Shown: piece by piece, positions 1-10,150 of the stretch
How the letters are laid out: the number at the start of each line of letters is the position of its first letter
Position numbering within the stretch: the stretch's first letter is position 1
Assembly: GCF_011045125.1 (NCBI RefSeq)
Contig: NZ_JAAKZF010000020.1
Location: 18,702-82,701, forward strand
Source of the DNA: Allomesorhizobium camelthorni
Lineage (GTDB): Bacteria > Pseudomonadota > Alphaproteobacteria > Rhizobiales > Rhizobiaceae
Length of the DNA stretch: 64,000 nucleotides
Direction of reading: 5' to 3'
Translations under genes and position numbers: made by a program
Notes under the pieces: model-generated
What the model was told of the DNA's origin: nothing
Databases searched by the model: none
The model's input: the letters and a program-made list of their open reading frames with translations, nothing else

Positions 1-1770
1 CGGCCGCTTGGGCTGCGTCAGCGGCGTCGGTACCGGCATGTTGCCTTTCATCAGGCCGCGGCCCGCCTTGATGCCGCCGGCAACCTGCAATTCCAGCCGC
101 TCGGCGTCGCGGCGGCGCACATCCGCTATCACCTCGGCCGCCTCTTCCTCCTCCGCGCCGAGGTGCCGGAGCGTGCTTTCGCCGAACAAGAGCGCCGATT
201 CGAAGGTCTCGCGCATCTGGTAATCGACGCCGGCGCTGATCAGCGCGATGGCATTGCCCCGGTCATAGGCACGCGCCAGCACCGGCACCAGGGGAAACTC
301 CGCCTTCATCTGTTCGGCGATCCTGACAGCAACCTCGGCCTTGTCGACACAGATCAGCACCGCGCGGGCCCGGCCGGCCCCGGCCGCGCGCAAGATGTCG
401 AGCCTGGTGCCGTCGCCATAATAGACCTTGAAGCCGAAATCGGCGGCGGCCTGGATCATCTCCACGTCATTGTCGATGATCGACACGTCGATGCCGCGCA
501 AAAGCAGCGGCTGACTGGCGATCTGGCCGAACCGGCCGAACCCGATGACCAGCACGCTCCCCGTCAGCCCGTCGGCGATGTCGACGCCTTCCAGCGTCTG
601 CTCGTCCGCCGGCGTGATCCGGCGCAGCACGACGATGGCCAGCGGCGTCAGCACCATCGAGATGATGATGATGGCGGTCAGCATGGCATTGGCTTCGCCG
701 TCGATGATGCCGACCGCCAGCGCCGACGAGTAGAGCACGAAGGCGAATTCGCCGCCCTGCGCCATCACCACCGCGCGTTCGAGCGCTTCGCGATGGCTCG
801 AATTCAGAAACCGCGCCACGAGGTAGATGCCGAGCCCCTTCATGACCATGTAGGCCACGACATAGACGGCGACCGTCTGCCAGTTGGCCCAGACTACCGT
901 CAAATCGAGCGACATGCCGACCGCAAGAAAGAACAGCCCCAAAAGGACGCCGCGAAACGGCTCGATATCGGCCTCGAGCTGATGGCGGAAGGTCGACTCC
1001 GAAAGCAGCACGCCGGCGAGGAAAGCGCCCATCGCCATCGACAGGCCGCCGAGTTCCATGGCCAGCGCCGAACCGAGCACGACGAGCAGGGCCGCTGCGG
1101 TCATGACCTCGCGGGCGCGCGATTCGGCCAGTATGCGAAACAGCGGGTTGAGCAAATAGCGCCCCGCCAGCACCAGTCCGGCGATCGACGCCAGCCCGAT
1201 GCCGACGTCGATCAGGCGCTCGGCCCAGCTCATATCGGCCCCGCCGGGCGCCAGGAATGCCACCAGCGCCAGCAGCGGAACAATGGCGAGATCCTCGAGC
1301 AACAGGATCGAGATCATGCGCTGGCCTTTGGGCGTGGCGATATCGCCGCGCTCTTCCAGCAACTGCATGACGATCGCAGTCGATGTCAGCACGAAGCCCG
1401 CGGCCGCGACGAAGGAAACCGCGACGGGAAAGCCGGTGGCCAGCCCGATGCATGTCAACAGCAGCGCGCAAACGCCCACCTGGAGCATGCCGAGCCCGAA
1501 AATCTCGCGGCGCATGCCCCAAAGCCGTGAAGGTTCCATTTCGAGGCCGATGATGAAGAGGAACATCACCACGCCCAGTTCCGCGACGTGCAATATTGCT
1601 TCGGGATCGGAGAAAAGGCCGAGCCCGAACGGCCCGATGACCAGCCCGGCCGCCAGGTAGCCGAGGATCGAGCCCAGTCCAAGACGCTTAAAGATCGGGA
1701 CTGCGACGACGCCCGCCGCAAGCAATGCCACAACGTGGACGAGATCGCTGCCTGCCGCCTCTGCCGCCAT
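1..1770 (-). CDS. Monovalent cation:proton antiporter (CPA2, KefB/KefC type) with RCK domain, 3' end missing
   Basis: The reading frame is open for 590 codons from an ATG at 1768-1770 and leaves the window at base 1, so the C-terminus is missing. The first ~390 residues are a chain of hydrophobic segments with the family hallmark FIIGLEMEPSRLW near residue 75 and a QGGEFAFVL segment near 350, typical of the Na+/H+ exchanger fold. A Rossmann-type nucleotide site, GFGRFGQ, follows near residues 405-412 and opens a TrkA-N/RCK domain. This layout fits KefB/KefC potassium efflux proteins of the inner membrane, which exchange K+ (or Na+) for protons and are gated by nucleotide or glutathione ligands. 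No KefF/KefG ancillary gene is visible. The exact ion is not deducible. Confidence 0.9.
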   Translation of the reverse strand, partial: MAAEAAGSDLVHVVALLAAGVVAVPIFKRLGLGSILGYLAAGLVIGPFGLGLFSDPEAILHVAELGVVMFLFIIGLEMEPSRLWGMRREIFGLGMLQVGVCALLLTCIGLATGFPVAVSFVAAAGFVLTSTAIVMQLLEERGDIATPKGQRMISILLLEDLAIVPLLALVAFLAPGGADMSWAERLIDVGIGLASIAGLVLAGRYLLNPLFRILAESRAREVMTAAALLVVLGSALAMELGGLSMAMGAFLAGVLLSESTFRHQLEADIEPFRGVLLGLFFLAVGMSLDLTVVWANWQTVAVYVVAYMVMKGLGIYLVARFLNSSHREALERAVVMAQGGEFAFVLYSSALAVGIIDGEANAMLTAIIIISMVLTPLAIVVLRRITPADEQTLEGVDIADGLTGSVLVIGFGRFGQIASQPLLLRGIDVSIIDNDVEMIQAAADFGFKVYYGDGTRLDILRAAGAGRARAVLICVDKAEVAVRIAEQMKAEFPLVPVLARAYDRGNAIALISAGVDYQMRETFESALLFGESTLRHLGAEEEEAAEVIADVRRRDAERLELQVAGGIKAGRGLMKGNMPVPTPLTQPKRP

Positions 1771-1943
1771 GCCTGGTTCCTTGTCGAATGCCCGGTTCCA
1801 TTCGCCTTTATCGCAGGCGAGCGGGAATGTCTTCGACAGGATATGGATTCGGGATTGGACGTGACAGCGTTAAATGCGCTTGCGCGACCCGCCCGCAGGT
1901 TCCGCAAGTTTTCGGCAATTGCCGCCGGCGCTTTGAGACCAGC

Positions 1944-2501
1944 CTATTCGGCGGCGATGGAGCCCACCGCGGTCGCGTCGACGCGCTTCAAGCTCATGCC
2001 TATCACCGGCACCAGTTCCTTTTCGACGCGGACCGAGACGGTGACGTTCATGGTGTTGTTGTTGGAAACGCGGGCCTGCATCACGCCCTTGAGCTGATTG
2101 CGGTTGATAGCGAGCACGACCTTGCCGCCGTCGACGACATTGCCCGAAACGATGTCGAGACCCTTGCCCTCAGCGCCGTCCAGGAAGGTGCCTTTGTAGC
2201 CCTTCGCGCCGCCCTTATGTTCGATGGTGGCGGACATCTTCTGGGTGAAGACGCCGACCCTGCACGAGCCATCGAGCGTCATGCCGAGTTTCGTGGCGGG
2301 CGTGGAGCCATTGAAGGTGCAGTTGAATTTGGTGCCCTTGTATTTGCCGGCGACGATTTCACCGGGTCCGCTCCAGTCGCCTTCGACACTTTGAAAGAAT
2401 TTGCGGTCGCGCTCTGCTCCTTGGGCGGAGCCTGCGAGGCCGGCTGTCACGGCGGAGGCGGCAATAACGGGCAGGATGGCGGACAGGATTACGCGTTTCA
2501 T
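1944..2501 (-). CDS. Conserved hypothetical secreted protein
   Basis: A 185-residue protein starts at the ATG at 2499-2501. A longer frame reaches 2555, but only this start places a clean signal peptide at the N-terminus: MKRVILSAILPVIAASAV, then a cleavage region ending in AQGAE. The mature part is beta-rich, with many G, K and V residues and two cysteines (NCTF and GSCRVG), and ends acidic. This suggests a small periplasmic beta-barrel or lipocalin-like fold. I do not recognise a named family with certainty. It lies alone between the antiporter and the ycjXF pair, on the same strand as both. Confidence 0.75.
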   Translation of the reverse strand: MKRVILSAILPVIAASAVTAGLAGSAQGAERDRKFFQSVEGDWSGPGEIVAGKYKGTKFNCTFNGSTPATKLGMTLDGSCRVGVFTQKMSATIEHKGGAKGYKGTFLDGAEGKGLDIVSGNVVDGGKVVLAINRNQLKGVMQARVSNNNTMNVTVSVRVEKELVPVIGMSLKRVDATAVGSIAAE

Positions 2502-2612
2502 CAAGGGACACCCTGCGACAGGAACTGGAAAATCGGTGGCTCCGAACATGAACAAGATTGGTTAATGCTTCGTCACTTGGCCTGCTTTCCGCCCCGGCAT
2601 TTCTTCACCGCG

Positions 2613-3689
2613 TCAGCTCTCCGGCGGCGGAGTGCCTGCCTGCTTTTTGGACGCGAATGAGGTCAATGCCGAGAGGAAATCGCCGATGCCGGGCCGCTTC
2701 ACGGCAGTGAAGGGCAGGGGCCTCGCGGCCCCCATGGCCGCGATGCCGATGCGGGCCGTCATCATGCCGTTGACCACGCCTTCGCCAAGCTTTGCCGAAA
2801 GGCGGGCGGCCAGCCCCTGGCCGACGATCTGGTGAACGAAATCGTCGCCGGCGGCTATCGCCCCGGTTACCGCCAGATGCGCAAGCACGCTGCGCGCCAG
2901 CCGGAAGAAACCGAGCGTTCCCGGCCTGCCGCCGTAAAGCTCGGACAGCCGCCGGATCAGCCTGCCGGATTCGAACACGACATAGGCGATGTCGACCAGC
3001 GCGCGCGGGCTGACCGCGGTGACCAGCGAGACACGCTTGGCCGCGTCGAGGATCATGATCTTCGCACGCGCATCGAGCGGAGCCAGTATTTCCGTTTCGG
3101 CGAGGCGCACCAGATTCGCGCCATCGATGATCTCGCCGCGCAATTCGGCAAGCGCCCTGCGTCCGGCCGCCGTGTCGGGCTTGGCGGCGACCAGCGCCGA
3201 CAGATCGTCGACCACCGCGCGGGCAGCCTTGGCATCGTCCCGTACAATCGCATCCAGCGCTCGAGCACGCAGCTTCTCCACCGACGCGAGCCGCGACAGG
3301 GCCAGCATTTCGCGGATCAGGATGATCAGCAGCGCGACTGCCGCGATCACCGCCATGCCGGCCGCCAGCCAGCCCAGCCATTCGGCGCGCTGGAAAAGCT
3401 CGCGTATGAGCTGATCCGTCCACAGGCCGACGGCGAGCGAGACCAGTATGCCAAAGGCCCCCAGGAAGATCGCAGCCAGCCGGGAACGCCGTTTCGGCGG
3501 AGAGGCGGGCGGCGGCACGCTTTCGGCGATATCCGGCTCGGCAAAGACGTCGATTTCGGCCGGCGTGACGATGGCCGTTTCCGGCCTGATCGCGCGCGGC
3601 TTGCGCGGTGCGTCCGTAGCCGGCCGCTCATCTCTGGTGGCAGGCTCCGGTTCGATGCGGAACGCAGCCGGTTTGCGGGGCGGCGTCAT
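2613..3689 (-). CDS. ycjF: YcjF family membrane protein (DUF697/TIGR01620)
   Basis: A 358-residue protein. The first ~75 residues are polar, charged and proline-rich. Two hydrophobic segments follow at about 72-91 (AAIFLGAFGILVSLAVGLW) and 104-126, then a long helical DUF697-type region with a GLAARLSAKLGEGVVNG motif near the end. Its ATG overlaps the stop of the upstream ycjX gene by four bases (ATGA), so the two are translationally coupled, as in the ycjX-ycjF pair of other proteobacteria. Known members are inner-membrane proteins linked to stress responses. The biochemical role is not established. Confidence 0.85.
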   Translation of the reverse strand: MTPPRKPAAFRIEPEPATRDERPATDAPRKPRAIRPETAIVTPAEIDVFAEPDIAESVPPPASPPKRRSRLAAIFLGAFGILVSLAVGLWTDQLIRELFQRAEWLGWLAAGMAVIAAVALLIILIREMLALSRLASVEKLRARALDAIVRDDAKAARAVVDDLSALVAAKPDTAAGRRALAELRGEIIDGANLVRLAETEILAPLDARAKIMILDAAKRVSLVTAVSPRALVDIAYVVFESGRLIRRLSELYGGRPGTLGFFRLARSVLAHLAVTGAIAAGDDFVHQIVGQGLAARLSAKLGEGVVNGMMTARIGIAAMGAARPLPFTAVKRPGIGDFLSALTSFASKKQAGTPPPES

Positions 3690-5149
3690 GCCAGATGATC
3701 TCCAATCAGGAACTGCAGCGCGCGGTCCAGCCTTATATGAGGCAGCGACAGGGTCACGCCCTCGGCCGTTCTTTCGAGTTTTGGCGGACGGAAGCGCACG
3801 ATGCGTAACGCCTCTTCCTGCGTTTTTCCGTCGCTCTGTTCAAAAACCATGTCAACTTTTGCCGGCAAGTCGCCGGGAAAGATGGCGGTTTCGGTTTCGC
3901 CGTCAAATGTCTCGTCGCCGATCCGCTCGCCCTTGAGCGGCGTTCCGATGATCACAGGCAGCGTATCGCGTCCGTGCTTGACGCTGCCCTCGCAGGTGGC
4001 GCGGATGGCCGCCATGGCCAGCACATCGACCGTCGCGCCCGAAAAATTCGCGCGCTTCACGGCCCGGTCCGCGAGCCGCCGGACGATGGCCTGCAATCGG
4101 TCGTGGCTCTCGTGATGCAGATGGTCGGCCTTGGTCGCCGCCACCAGGATGCGGTCGATGCGCCGCGAGAACCAGTCGGTCAAGAAACTGCCGCGTCCCG
4201 GCCGGAAGCAGGCCAGGATCTCGGTCAGCGCGCGTTCCAGATCGGCCATCGCACCCGGTCCGGCATTCAGCGCCTGCATGGCGTCGATCAGCACGATCTG
4301 CCGGTCGAGCCGCGCTATGTGCTCGCGAAAGAACGGTTTGACGACATAGGTCTTGTAGGCCTCGTAGCGGCGCTCCATCATCGCGTGCAGCGAACCGCTC
4401 CGAGCGCGCTTGTCGCCAAGACCGGGGAGGGGTGCGAAGGTCAGCGCCGGCGAGCCGTCGAGATCGCCCGGCATCAGGAAGCGTCCCGGCGGCAGGGTCG
4501 ACAGCGCCCTTTCGTCGAGCTTGCAGGTCCTGAGATAGGCGGTAAAGCTCTCGGCAAGGCCGCGCGCCAGCATCTCGTCGGCATCGGCCCCGGGATCGAC
4601 GGTCGCCGACAGTCTGCGCCAGGCGTCGGAAAGCTCGGCGCGCACCGGCAACTCAGTCAGTTCAAACGCCTCACGCGAAAACTCGGCATAGCTCTTTCCC
4701 AGCAGCGGCAGATCGAGCAGCCATTCGCCGGGATAATCGACAATGTCGACCGACAGCCGGCCGCGCGAGAACATCCGGCCCCAGCCGGACGCCGATTCGT
4801 ATTCGATCGTCAGCCGCAGTTCGGAGATGGCGCGCGTCGATTCCGGCCAGCCCCGCGCCTTCACCAGCGCATCTATATGATCCTCGTACTGGAAGCGTGG
4901 CACCGCGTCGTCTGGCTGCTCCTCAAGGAAGGCGCGGGCGATGCGGCCGGATTTCTGCGCCTCGAACAGCGGAAGCCGGCCGCCATGGACGAGATTGTGG
5001 ACGAAGGCCGAGATGAACACCGTCTTGCCGGCGCGGGAAAGCCCAGTCACACCGACCCGGAGCGACGGTGCGAAAAGCCCGCTTGCCCGCCCTGAAAGCG
5101 TATCGAGCGCAATCCGCGCCTCGTCGGTGAAACTGGTCAGAGACGCCAA
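3686..5149 (-). CDS. ycjX: YcjX-like P-loop ATPase (DUF463)
   Basis: A 487-residue protein with a Walker A motif GLSRAGKT at residues 36-43 inside a GTPase-like fold, and a Walker-B/G3-like segment DIVDYPGEW near residues 135-143. Length and motifs match the YcjX/DUF463 family, predicted ATPases related to dynamin-like and Ras-like G proteins and induced by heat or envelope stress in enterics. The start codon is TTG (5147-5149), preceded by GGGGAA; I see no ATG that keeps the N-terminal helix. It is coupled to ycjF downstream by a four-base overlap. The substrate is unknown. Confidence 0.88.
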   Translation of the reverse strand: MASLTSFTDEARIALDTLSGRASGLFAPSLRVGVTGLSRAGKTVFISAFVHNLVHGGRLPLFEAQKSGRIARAFLEEQPDDAVPRFQYEDHIDALVKARGWPESTRAISELRLTIEYESASGWGRMFSRGRLSVDIVDYPGEWLLDLPLLGKSYAEFSREAFELTELPVRAELSDAWRRLSATVDPGADADEMLARGLAESFTAYLRTCKLDERALSTLPPGRFLMPGDLDGSPALTFAPLPGLGDKRARSGSLHAMMERRYEAYKTYVVKPFFREHIARLDRQIVLIDAMQALNAGPGAMADLERALTEILACFRPGRGSFLTDWFSRRIDRILVAATKADHLHHESHDRLQAIVRRLADRAVKRANFSGATVDVLAMAAIRATCEGSVKHGRDTLPVIIGTPLKGERIGDETFDGETETAIFPGDLPAKVDMVFEQSDGKTQEEALRIVRFRPPKLERTAEGVTLSLPHIRLDRALQFLIGDHLA

Positions 5150-5222
5150 GCGAATTCCCCGGACTGCCGATCACCGCCATATAGGCCACGGGGCTGGCTT
5201 TTGAAATGGCGCGCGCGCTAGT

Positions 5223-5729
5223 TCAAAGGTCGGCGGGCGTCAGAAAATTTTCCAGATAGCCGCGGCCGGGCGCGGCGTCGGCGAGGCTGCCCTCGAAGCG
5301 GATGACCGCCACGCCCGATGTCGGAAAGCCGGAATTCAGCGTCGCACGCGCGTTGTCGTCACCGCTGCCGGAGACGGCCATGGCCAGATCCTCCATCATC
5401 GGATTGTGACCAATGACCAGCAACGAACCCGCTGCGCCATGGCCCTGAATGATCGAAAGGTAACCGGTGGCATCCTCGGAATAGAGCGCGTCCGAGAACA
5501 GGACACGGCCGGTGTCGGCGTTGCCGGCTATCCCCTCCAGCGTCTCGCGGGCCCGCGTGGCGTTAGAGCACAGGGTAAGATCGGGAACGTAGCCGCGGGC
5601 GCGCATGGCGACGCCCATGGCCTCCGCATCGGCAATGCCGGATGCGTCGAGCGGCCGGTCGAAATCGCGCATTCCGGGCGCGGCCCAGCCTGCCTTGGCA
5701 TGTCTCAGGAGAAAAAGCCTGCTGGCCAA
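5223..5729 (-). CDS. SixA-type histidine phosphatase
   Basis: Branch-2 histidine phosphatase-fold protein. The RHAKAG motif carries the phospho-acceptor histidine near residue 10, and a second conserved histidine lies in VIGHNPMMEDL. SixA in E. coli removes phosphate from phosphohistidine on HPt or PTS-type proteins; whether this protein acts on the CckA phosphorelay nearby is speculation. I place the start at TTG 5727-5729 because GGAGG lies four bases upstream and family members begin just before the RHAKA strand. An ATG at 5775-5777 would add 16 unconserved residues and is the alternative. Confidence 0.85.
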   Translation of the reverse strand: MASRLFLLRHAKAGWAAPGMRDFDRPLDASGIADAEAMGVAMRARGYVPDLTLCSNATRARETLEGIAGNADTGRVLFSDALYSEDATGYLSIIQGHGAAGSLLVIGHNPMMEDLAMAVSGSGDDNARATLNSGFPTSGVAVIRFEGSLADAAPGRGYLENFLTPADL

Positions 5730-5955
5730 GACGCCTCCATTTTTTGCCGCAATTGGCCGCGGATCGGCGAATGCCATGCCGGTTTAGCGGCGCCCGCCCT
5801 TTCGCGCAACACGCCGGACGGCCATGCCGGCCGCGGTATGGAAGGGCGCGAAGCCGGACTTTAACTGCCACTAACAATTGCGTGACCTTCTTTACGAATG
5901 ATCTTGTGCGGTTTCGGGTCGGCGAATATATAGGCCCGAAAAAAGGGGTACTGGG

Positions 5956-6381
5956 ATGAGTCGAATGAACGCTCTCGCTGATGCCGATTACGTTCCCTCC
6001 GAAGACGAGCCGTTCATGAACGAACGGCAGAAATCCTATTTTCGCGCCAAGCTCGTCACCTGGAAGAACGATATTTTGCGCGAAGCGCGCGAAACGCTGG
6101 AAATCCTGCAGCAGGAAAACGCCAATCATCCGGACCTCGCCGACCGCGCCTCATCCGAGACAGACCGCGCCATCGAACTGCGCGCCCGCGACCGCCAGCG
6201 CAAGCTGATCGCCAAGATCGATTCGGCGCTGCAGCGGATCGACGAGGGAACCTACGGCTTTTGCGAGGAAACCGGCGAGCCGATCGCGCTCAAGCGGCTC
6301 GACGCCCGTCCGATCGCCACGCTCTCCATCGAGGCTCAGGAGCGCCACGAGCGGCGCGAAAAAGTCTATCGCGACGATTGA
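5956..6381 (+). CDS. dksA: RNA polymerase-binding transcription factor DksA
   Basis: A 141-residue DksA/TraR family protein. The N-terminal coiled coil (about residues 20-105) is rich in E, R and Q, and is followed by GTYGFCEETGEPI and the family tail (ALKRLDARPIATLS, SIEAQERHE). DksA enters the secondary channel of RNA polymerase and, with ppGpp, retunes rRNA and amino-acid promoters. The globular domain keeps a single cysteine, where classical DksA has four zinc-ligand cysteines. A zinc-free form is common in alphaproteobacteria. The AT-rich leader from 5870 to 5950 probably holds the promoter, and a clear terminator follows the gene. Confidence 0.95.
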   Translation: MSRMNALADADYVPSEDEPFMNERQKSYFRAKLVTWKNDILREARETLEILQQENANHPDLADRASSETDRAIELRARDRQRKLIAKIDSALQRIDEGTYGFCEETGEPIALKRLDARPIATLSIEAQERHERREKVYRDD

Positions 6382-6391
6382 ACGAGCGAAT

Positions 6392-6415
6392 TAGCGAATA
6401 GTGAGTAGCGAATAG
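6392..6415. repeat. Short tandem direct repeat TAGCGAATAG
   Basis: The ten-base word TAGCGAATAG occurs at 6392-6401 and again at 6406-6415, separated by four bases, between the dksA stop and its terminator. A shorter GAGCGAA precedes it at 6384-6390. No function is visible; replication slippage could have produced it. Confidence 0.55.
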
Positions 6416-6430
6416 GGAAGTTCGCTTGCG

Positions 6431-6454
6431 ATGGCCGGTTCTCCGGCCATTTTC
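6431..6454 (+). terminator. Rho-independent terminator of dksA
   Basis: A perfect 8-bp stem, ATGGCCGG (6431-6438) with CCGGCCAT (6443-6450), closes a TTCT loop and is followed by TTTCATTT. It sits 50 bp after dksA and just before the end of the convergent FliO-like gene. Confidence 0.8.
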
Positions 6455-6467
6455 ATTTCCCTCTTCG

Positions 6468-7229
6468 CTACCTCTTGTGGCTCGAAAGCTCGCCCAGGAG
6501 CTTGGTCATCTCGTCGTCCAGCGATGGAACCGGCGGCCTTGCGGAGTTCGGGGCTGGCTTTTCGTCGAGCGAGACTTCGAGTTCCTTGAGAAGCGCGTCG
6601 TCCAGATCCTCTTGTTCCCTCACGGGCTTGAAGGACGATGGCTGCTGCGGTCGCGGAGCCGGCGTATAGCGATGCTCCTGCGGCAAGGGCGCGGCGGTTG
6701 CTGCCGGCGGCATTTTCGGCGGCTCCGGTTTTGAAACGGGCTGCGGCGTCGCCGCGGGTTCGGCTACACTCCGGCCGATCGGCTGCGCTGCGGGCCGTTC
6801 CGGCGCCCGTGGCGGGGGCGGGGTAATGGGCCGGGCGGGCGGCTGCTCGACAGGGCGCGGCCTCGGTAATTGCTGCGGCTGCGCGACCGCTTCCCGGCTG
6901 CTGTCGCCGGTCAGGGCAGGGCGGCGCTGCTGGGTAAGCCTGATGTCGCGCTCAACCACCACATCGGTCGGGCCGCCGATCAGGAGCAGGTGCTCGATGT
7001 CGTCGCGGCGCACCAGCACCAGCCGCCTGTGGCTGTCCACCGCGGTTGCATCCATCACCGCCAGGCGGGTCTTGCGGTTGCGGCCGCCGGCGACAAAGGT
7101 GCCGAAGGTGAGGCTGCGGACGAGCTTGATGATGACCAGCACGATGAGCAGGAGGAGGAGCGCCGCAAATGTCCAGAGGATCGCCTGGGTGTATCCGGGG
7201 CCTGCCAGCCCGTCCAACCATTGCTGCAT
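6468..7229 (-). CDS. FliO-like flagellar biosynthesis protein
   Basis: A 253-residue protein with one membrane segment at about 17-38 (AILWTFAALLLLLIVLVIIK). A compact cytoplasmic domain follows, carrying the FliO-type core: RLAVMDATAVDSHRRLVLVR and a DIEHLLLIGGPTDVVVE strand-turn segment. From residue ~105 the chain is a long proline/alanine/glutamine-rich disordered region, ending in an acidic helix (LDDALLKELEVSLDE). FliO assists assembly of the flagellar export gate. No other flagellar gene is in the window, so the role is inferred from the fold. The gene is convergent with dksA and divergent from cckA. Confidence 0.65.
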   Translation of the reverse strand: MQQWLDGLAGPGYTQAILWTFAALLLLLIVLVIIKLVRSLTFGTFVAGGRNRKTRLAVMDATAVDSHRRLVLVRRDDIEHLLLIGGPTDVVVERDIRLTQQRRPALTGDSSREAVAQPQQLPRPRPVEQPPARPITPPPPRAPERPAAQPIGRSVAEPAATPQPVSKPEPPKMPPAATAAPLPQEHRYTPAPRPQQPSSFKPVREQEDLDDALLKELEVSLDEKPAPNSARPPVPSLDDEMTKLLGELSSHKR

Positions 7230-7516
7230 CGTTTTCCCCGTGTCGTTCTACCGCCGCCCGAGCGACACTAGACCGTTGCAGCCGCCGTCTGCAAGGTTCG
7301 TTTCACGGTTCGTGACGCGCTGAAATACGCTATCTCGCTCAAGGCCAGGCAAGGCCGGTTTTTCCCGGCGCATTTTCAGGCTAGAGCTATGCGCGTCGGG
7401 GAGAATGTGATTCAAGCGGTCTGCGCGTTGCGCAGAGTAGCAGAGCAAGATTGCAGCGTCCTTTGCGCGTCCAAGACGCGCGGTGCTGCAGTACCGGGGA
7501 AACAGGCAGGGGGCCT

Positions 7517-10126
7517 ATGGCCAAGGACACACGCGGCGATTTTTATCCGGTGCCTATCGTCGATCAGAACACGCGCCCCGGCGCGATAGCGCGGCTCATC
7601 ATCTTCATTATCGTCCTGACGGGCGCTGCGATCGTTTTCGGCCTTTTCCGCGAAAGTCTCGGCGATCCGTTCCTGCTCGGCATGCTCGGCGTGCTCGCGA
7701 TGATCGGCGTCGGCTATCTCTTCGCCACCGCGATCGGCTTCATCCAGATCGCGCCGCGCTCGACCACCGACGAGCTGTCCAAGGCCTTCGTCGATTCGAT
7801 GTCGCAGGGCCTGCTGGTCACAGACACCAAGGGCAGGGTCATCTATGCCAACCGCGCCTATGCCGACATGACCGGGGCCACCGCCGCGGCCGATCTGAAG
7901 ACGGTCGAGAGCCTGCTTTCGGATGTCCAGGAGGCTTCGCCGACGATCTACCGGCTGGCGTCCGGCCTGCGCGACGGCCAGGCCGGCGATGGCGAGTTCC
8001 GTCTCCCCCAGGCCATCCGGCCGGGTTCGGAGCCCGGCGCGCGCTGGTACAGGGCGCGGGCGCGCACCTTCAAGGTTCCCGGCCAGCGCCTGCCGCTGTT
8101 TGCCTGGCAACTCGCCGATATTTCGAAGGAGCGCGCCGAGCAGGAGCGGTTCTTCCTCGACCTGCAGCAGGCGATCGACCATCTCGACCATGCGCCCGCC
8201 GGTTTCTTCTCGGCCGACCAGGACGGCCGCGTCACCTACATCAACGCCACGCTGGCGGAGTGGCTGGGCATCGACCTCGCCAGCTTCACGCCTGGCGCGA
8301 CAACTCTGCAGGAAATCGTCGCCGGCGACGGCATGGCGCTCATCCGCTCGGTCAAGGCCGATCCCGGCACGACCCGCAACGCCGTCATCGATCTCGATCT
8401 TGCGACCGCCGCCGGCGAAGTCCTGCCGGTGCGCTTCATGCACCGCGTTTCGGCGAGCCGCGAGGGACTGAACGGGCCGACTCGCACGATCGTGCTCAAC
8501 CGCACCCAGGGCGAGGATTCTTCCGCCGATCTCAGGGCTTCGGAGGTTCGGTTCACGCGCTTCTTCAACTCCACGCCGATGGCGATAGCCGGCGTTGATT
8601 CGTCCGGCCGCATCGTGCGCACCAATGCGCCGTTCCTGTCGCTCTTCTCCAGCGTCGTCGACCGTGATGCGGTCGACCGCCGCGTGCGCCTCGACACGGT
8701 TATCCACGAGCGCGACCGCGCCGGCATTGCCGCGGCCCTCGAAAAGGCCCGGCAGCGCCAGGCCGATATCGCGCCGATCGACACCTTGCTGCCCAACAAT
8801 GAGGAGCGTCATATCCGCTTTTACGTCAATGCGGTGGCCGACGGCACAGGCGGCGAGGGCGCCGAGGAGGCCGCGATCGTCTATGCGGTCGAGACCACCG
8901 AGCAGAAGGCCATGGAAGGCCAGATGGCCCAGAGCCAGAAGATGCAGGCGGTCGGTCAGCTCGCCGGCGGCATCGCTCACGATTTCAACAATGTGCTCAC
9001 TGCCATCATCATGGCGTCGGATCTGCTTCTGACCAATCACCGGCCGTCGGACCCGTCCTTCCCCGACATCATGAACATCAAGCAGAACGCCAACCGCGCC
9101 GCCTCGCTGGTCAGGCAGCTTCTGGCGTTCTCGCGCAAGCAGACGCTGCGGCCGGAAGTCCTCAACCTCACGGACGTGCTCGCCGATCTCCGGATGCTTC
9201 TGGCGCGGCTTGTCGGCAACACCGTCAAGCTCAAGGTCGACCACGGCCGCGATCTCTGGCCGGTCAAGGTCGATATCGGCCAGTTCGAGCAGGTTGTGGT
9301 CAATCTCGCCGTCAATGCGCGCGACGCCATGCCGGACGGCGGCGAATTGACGGTGCGGACCATGAACGTCGCCGCAGCCGAGTGCCGGAAATTCGGCTAC
9401 CGCGAGCTCACTGCGGCCGACTACATTCTGGTCGAGGTCGAGGATACTGGCAGCGGCATCGCGCCTGACGTGCTCAAGAAGATTTTCGAGCCGTTCTTCA
9501 CCACCAAGGAAGTGGGCAAGGGCACCGGCCTCGGGCTTTCCATGGTCTACGGCATTATCAAGCAGACCGGCGGCTTCATCTTCTGCGATTCGGAAGTCGG
9601 CAAGGGCTCGGTGTTCCGCATCTTCCTGCCGCGCCATGTGCCGGGCGCCAAACCGGCCGTCGAGGACGAAGCCAAACCCACGGTCGAGGGCGACGCGAAA
9701 GCCGCCGAAGTCGCTGTCGCCGCAACCCGGCTTTCGGATGCCGCGCGCGACCTGTCGGGTTCGGCCACCGTGCTTCTGGTCGAGGACGAGGATGCGGTGC
9801 GCATGGGCGGCATGCGGGCGCTCACCTCCCGCGGCTACACCGTCCACGAGGCGTCGTCCGGCGTCGAGGCGCTGGAGGTCTATCATTCGCTCGGCGGACA
9901 GGTCGACATCGTCGTGTCAGACGTGGTGATGCCGGAAATGGATGGGCCGACGCTGCTGGGCGAACTGCGCAAGATCCGGCCCGACATAAAGTTCATCTTC
10001 GTTTCCGGCTATGCGGAGGACGCATTCGCGAAAAACCTGCCGGCCGACGCCAAGTTCGGCTTCCTGCCGAAACCCTTCTCGCTGAAGCAGTTGGCGACGG
10101 TGGTTAAGGAAGTGCTTGAGAGCTGA
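7517..10126 (+). CDS. cckA: Cell-cycle hybrid histidine kinase CckA
   Basis: An 869-residue hybrid sensor kinase. Two membrane segments lie at about residues 15-60, followed by PAS-type sensory regions (~75-350 and ~355-460). The dimerisation/phosphoacceptor box [16 protein letters not shown] has His at ~488. An HATPase domain follows with N-box [14 protein letters not shown] and G-boxes DTGSGI and GKGTGLGLS. The C-terminal receiver domain has its phospho-Asp at ~802 in [10 protein letters not shown]. In alphaproteobacteria CckA drives the ChpT-CtrA/CpdR relay controlling cell-cycle transcription and CtrA stability. I choose the ATG at 7517 (GGGGG upstream); the frame is open from 7451, but those 22 residues look non-coding. 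ChpT and CtrA are not in the window. Confidence 0.95.
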   Translation: MAKDTRGDFYPVPIVDQNTRPGAIARLIIFIIVLTGAAIVFGLFRESLGDPFLLGMLGVLAMIGVGYLFATAIGFIQIAPRSTTDELSKAFVDSMSQGLLVTDTKGRVIYANRAYADMTGATAAADLKTVESLLSDVQEASPTIYRLASGLRDGQAGDGEFRLPQAIRPGSEPGARWYRARARTFKVPGQRLPLFAWQLADISKERAEQERFFLDLQQAIDHLDHAPAGFFSADQDGRVTYINATLAEWLGIDLASFTPGATTLQEIVAGDGMALIRSVKADPGTTRNAVIDLDLATAAGEVLPVRFMHRVSASREGLNGPTRTIVLNRTQGEDSSADLRASEVRFTRFFNSTPMAIAGVDSSGRIVRTNAPFLSLFSSVVDRDAVDRRVRLDTVIHERDRAGIAAALEKARQRQADIAPIDTLLPNNEERHIRFYVNAVADGTGGEGAEEAAIVYAVETTEQKAMEGQMAQSQKMQAVGQLAGGIAHDFNNVLTAIIMASDLLLTNHRPSDPSFPDIMNIKQNANRAASLVRQLLAFSRKQTLRPEVLNLTDVLADLRMLLARLVGNTVKLKVDHGRDLWPVKVDIGQFEQVVVNLAVNARDAMPDGGELTVRTMNVAAAECRKFGYRELTAADYILVEVEDTGSGIAPDVLKKIFEPFFTTKEVGKGTGLGLSMVYGIIKQTGGFIFCDSEVGKGSVFRIFLPRHVPGAKPAVEDEAKPTVEGDAKAAEVAVAATRLSDAARDLSGSATVLLVEDEDAVRMGGMRALTSRGYTVHEASSGVEALEVYHSLGGQVDIVVSDVVMPEMDGPTLLGELRKIRPDIKFIFVSGYAEDAFAKNLPADAKFGFLPKPFSLKQLATVVKEVLES

Positions 10127-10150
10127 AGGGGCGGAAGGCGGCACGCTGCT

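Noticed and set aside
163..1530. Long plus-strand open frame opposite the antiporter
   Set aside because: It is a shadow of the antiporter gene: H/R/Q/D-rich composition and no homology pattern. The same explains the large frames antisense to pccB, accC, gcl, kdsA and cckA.
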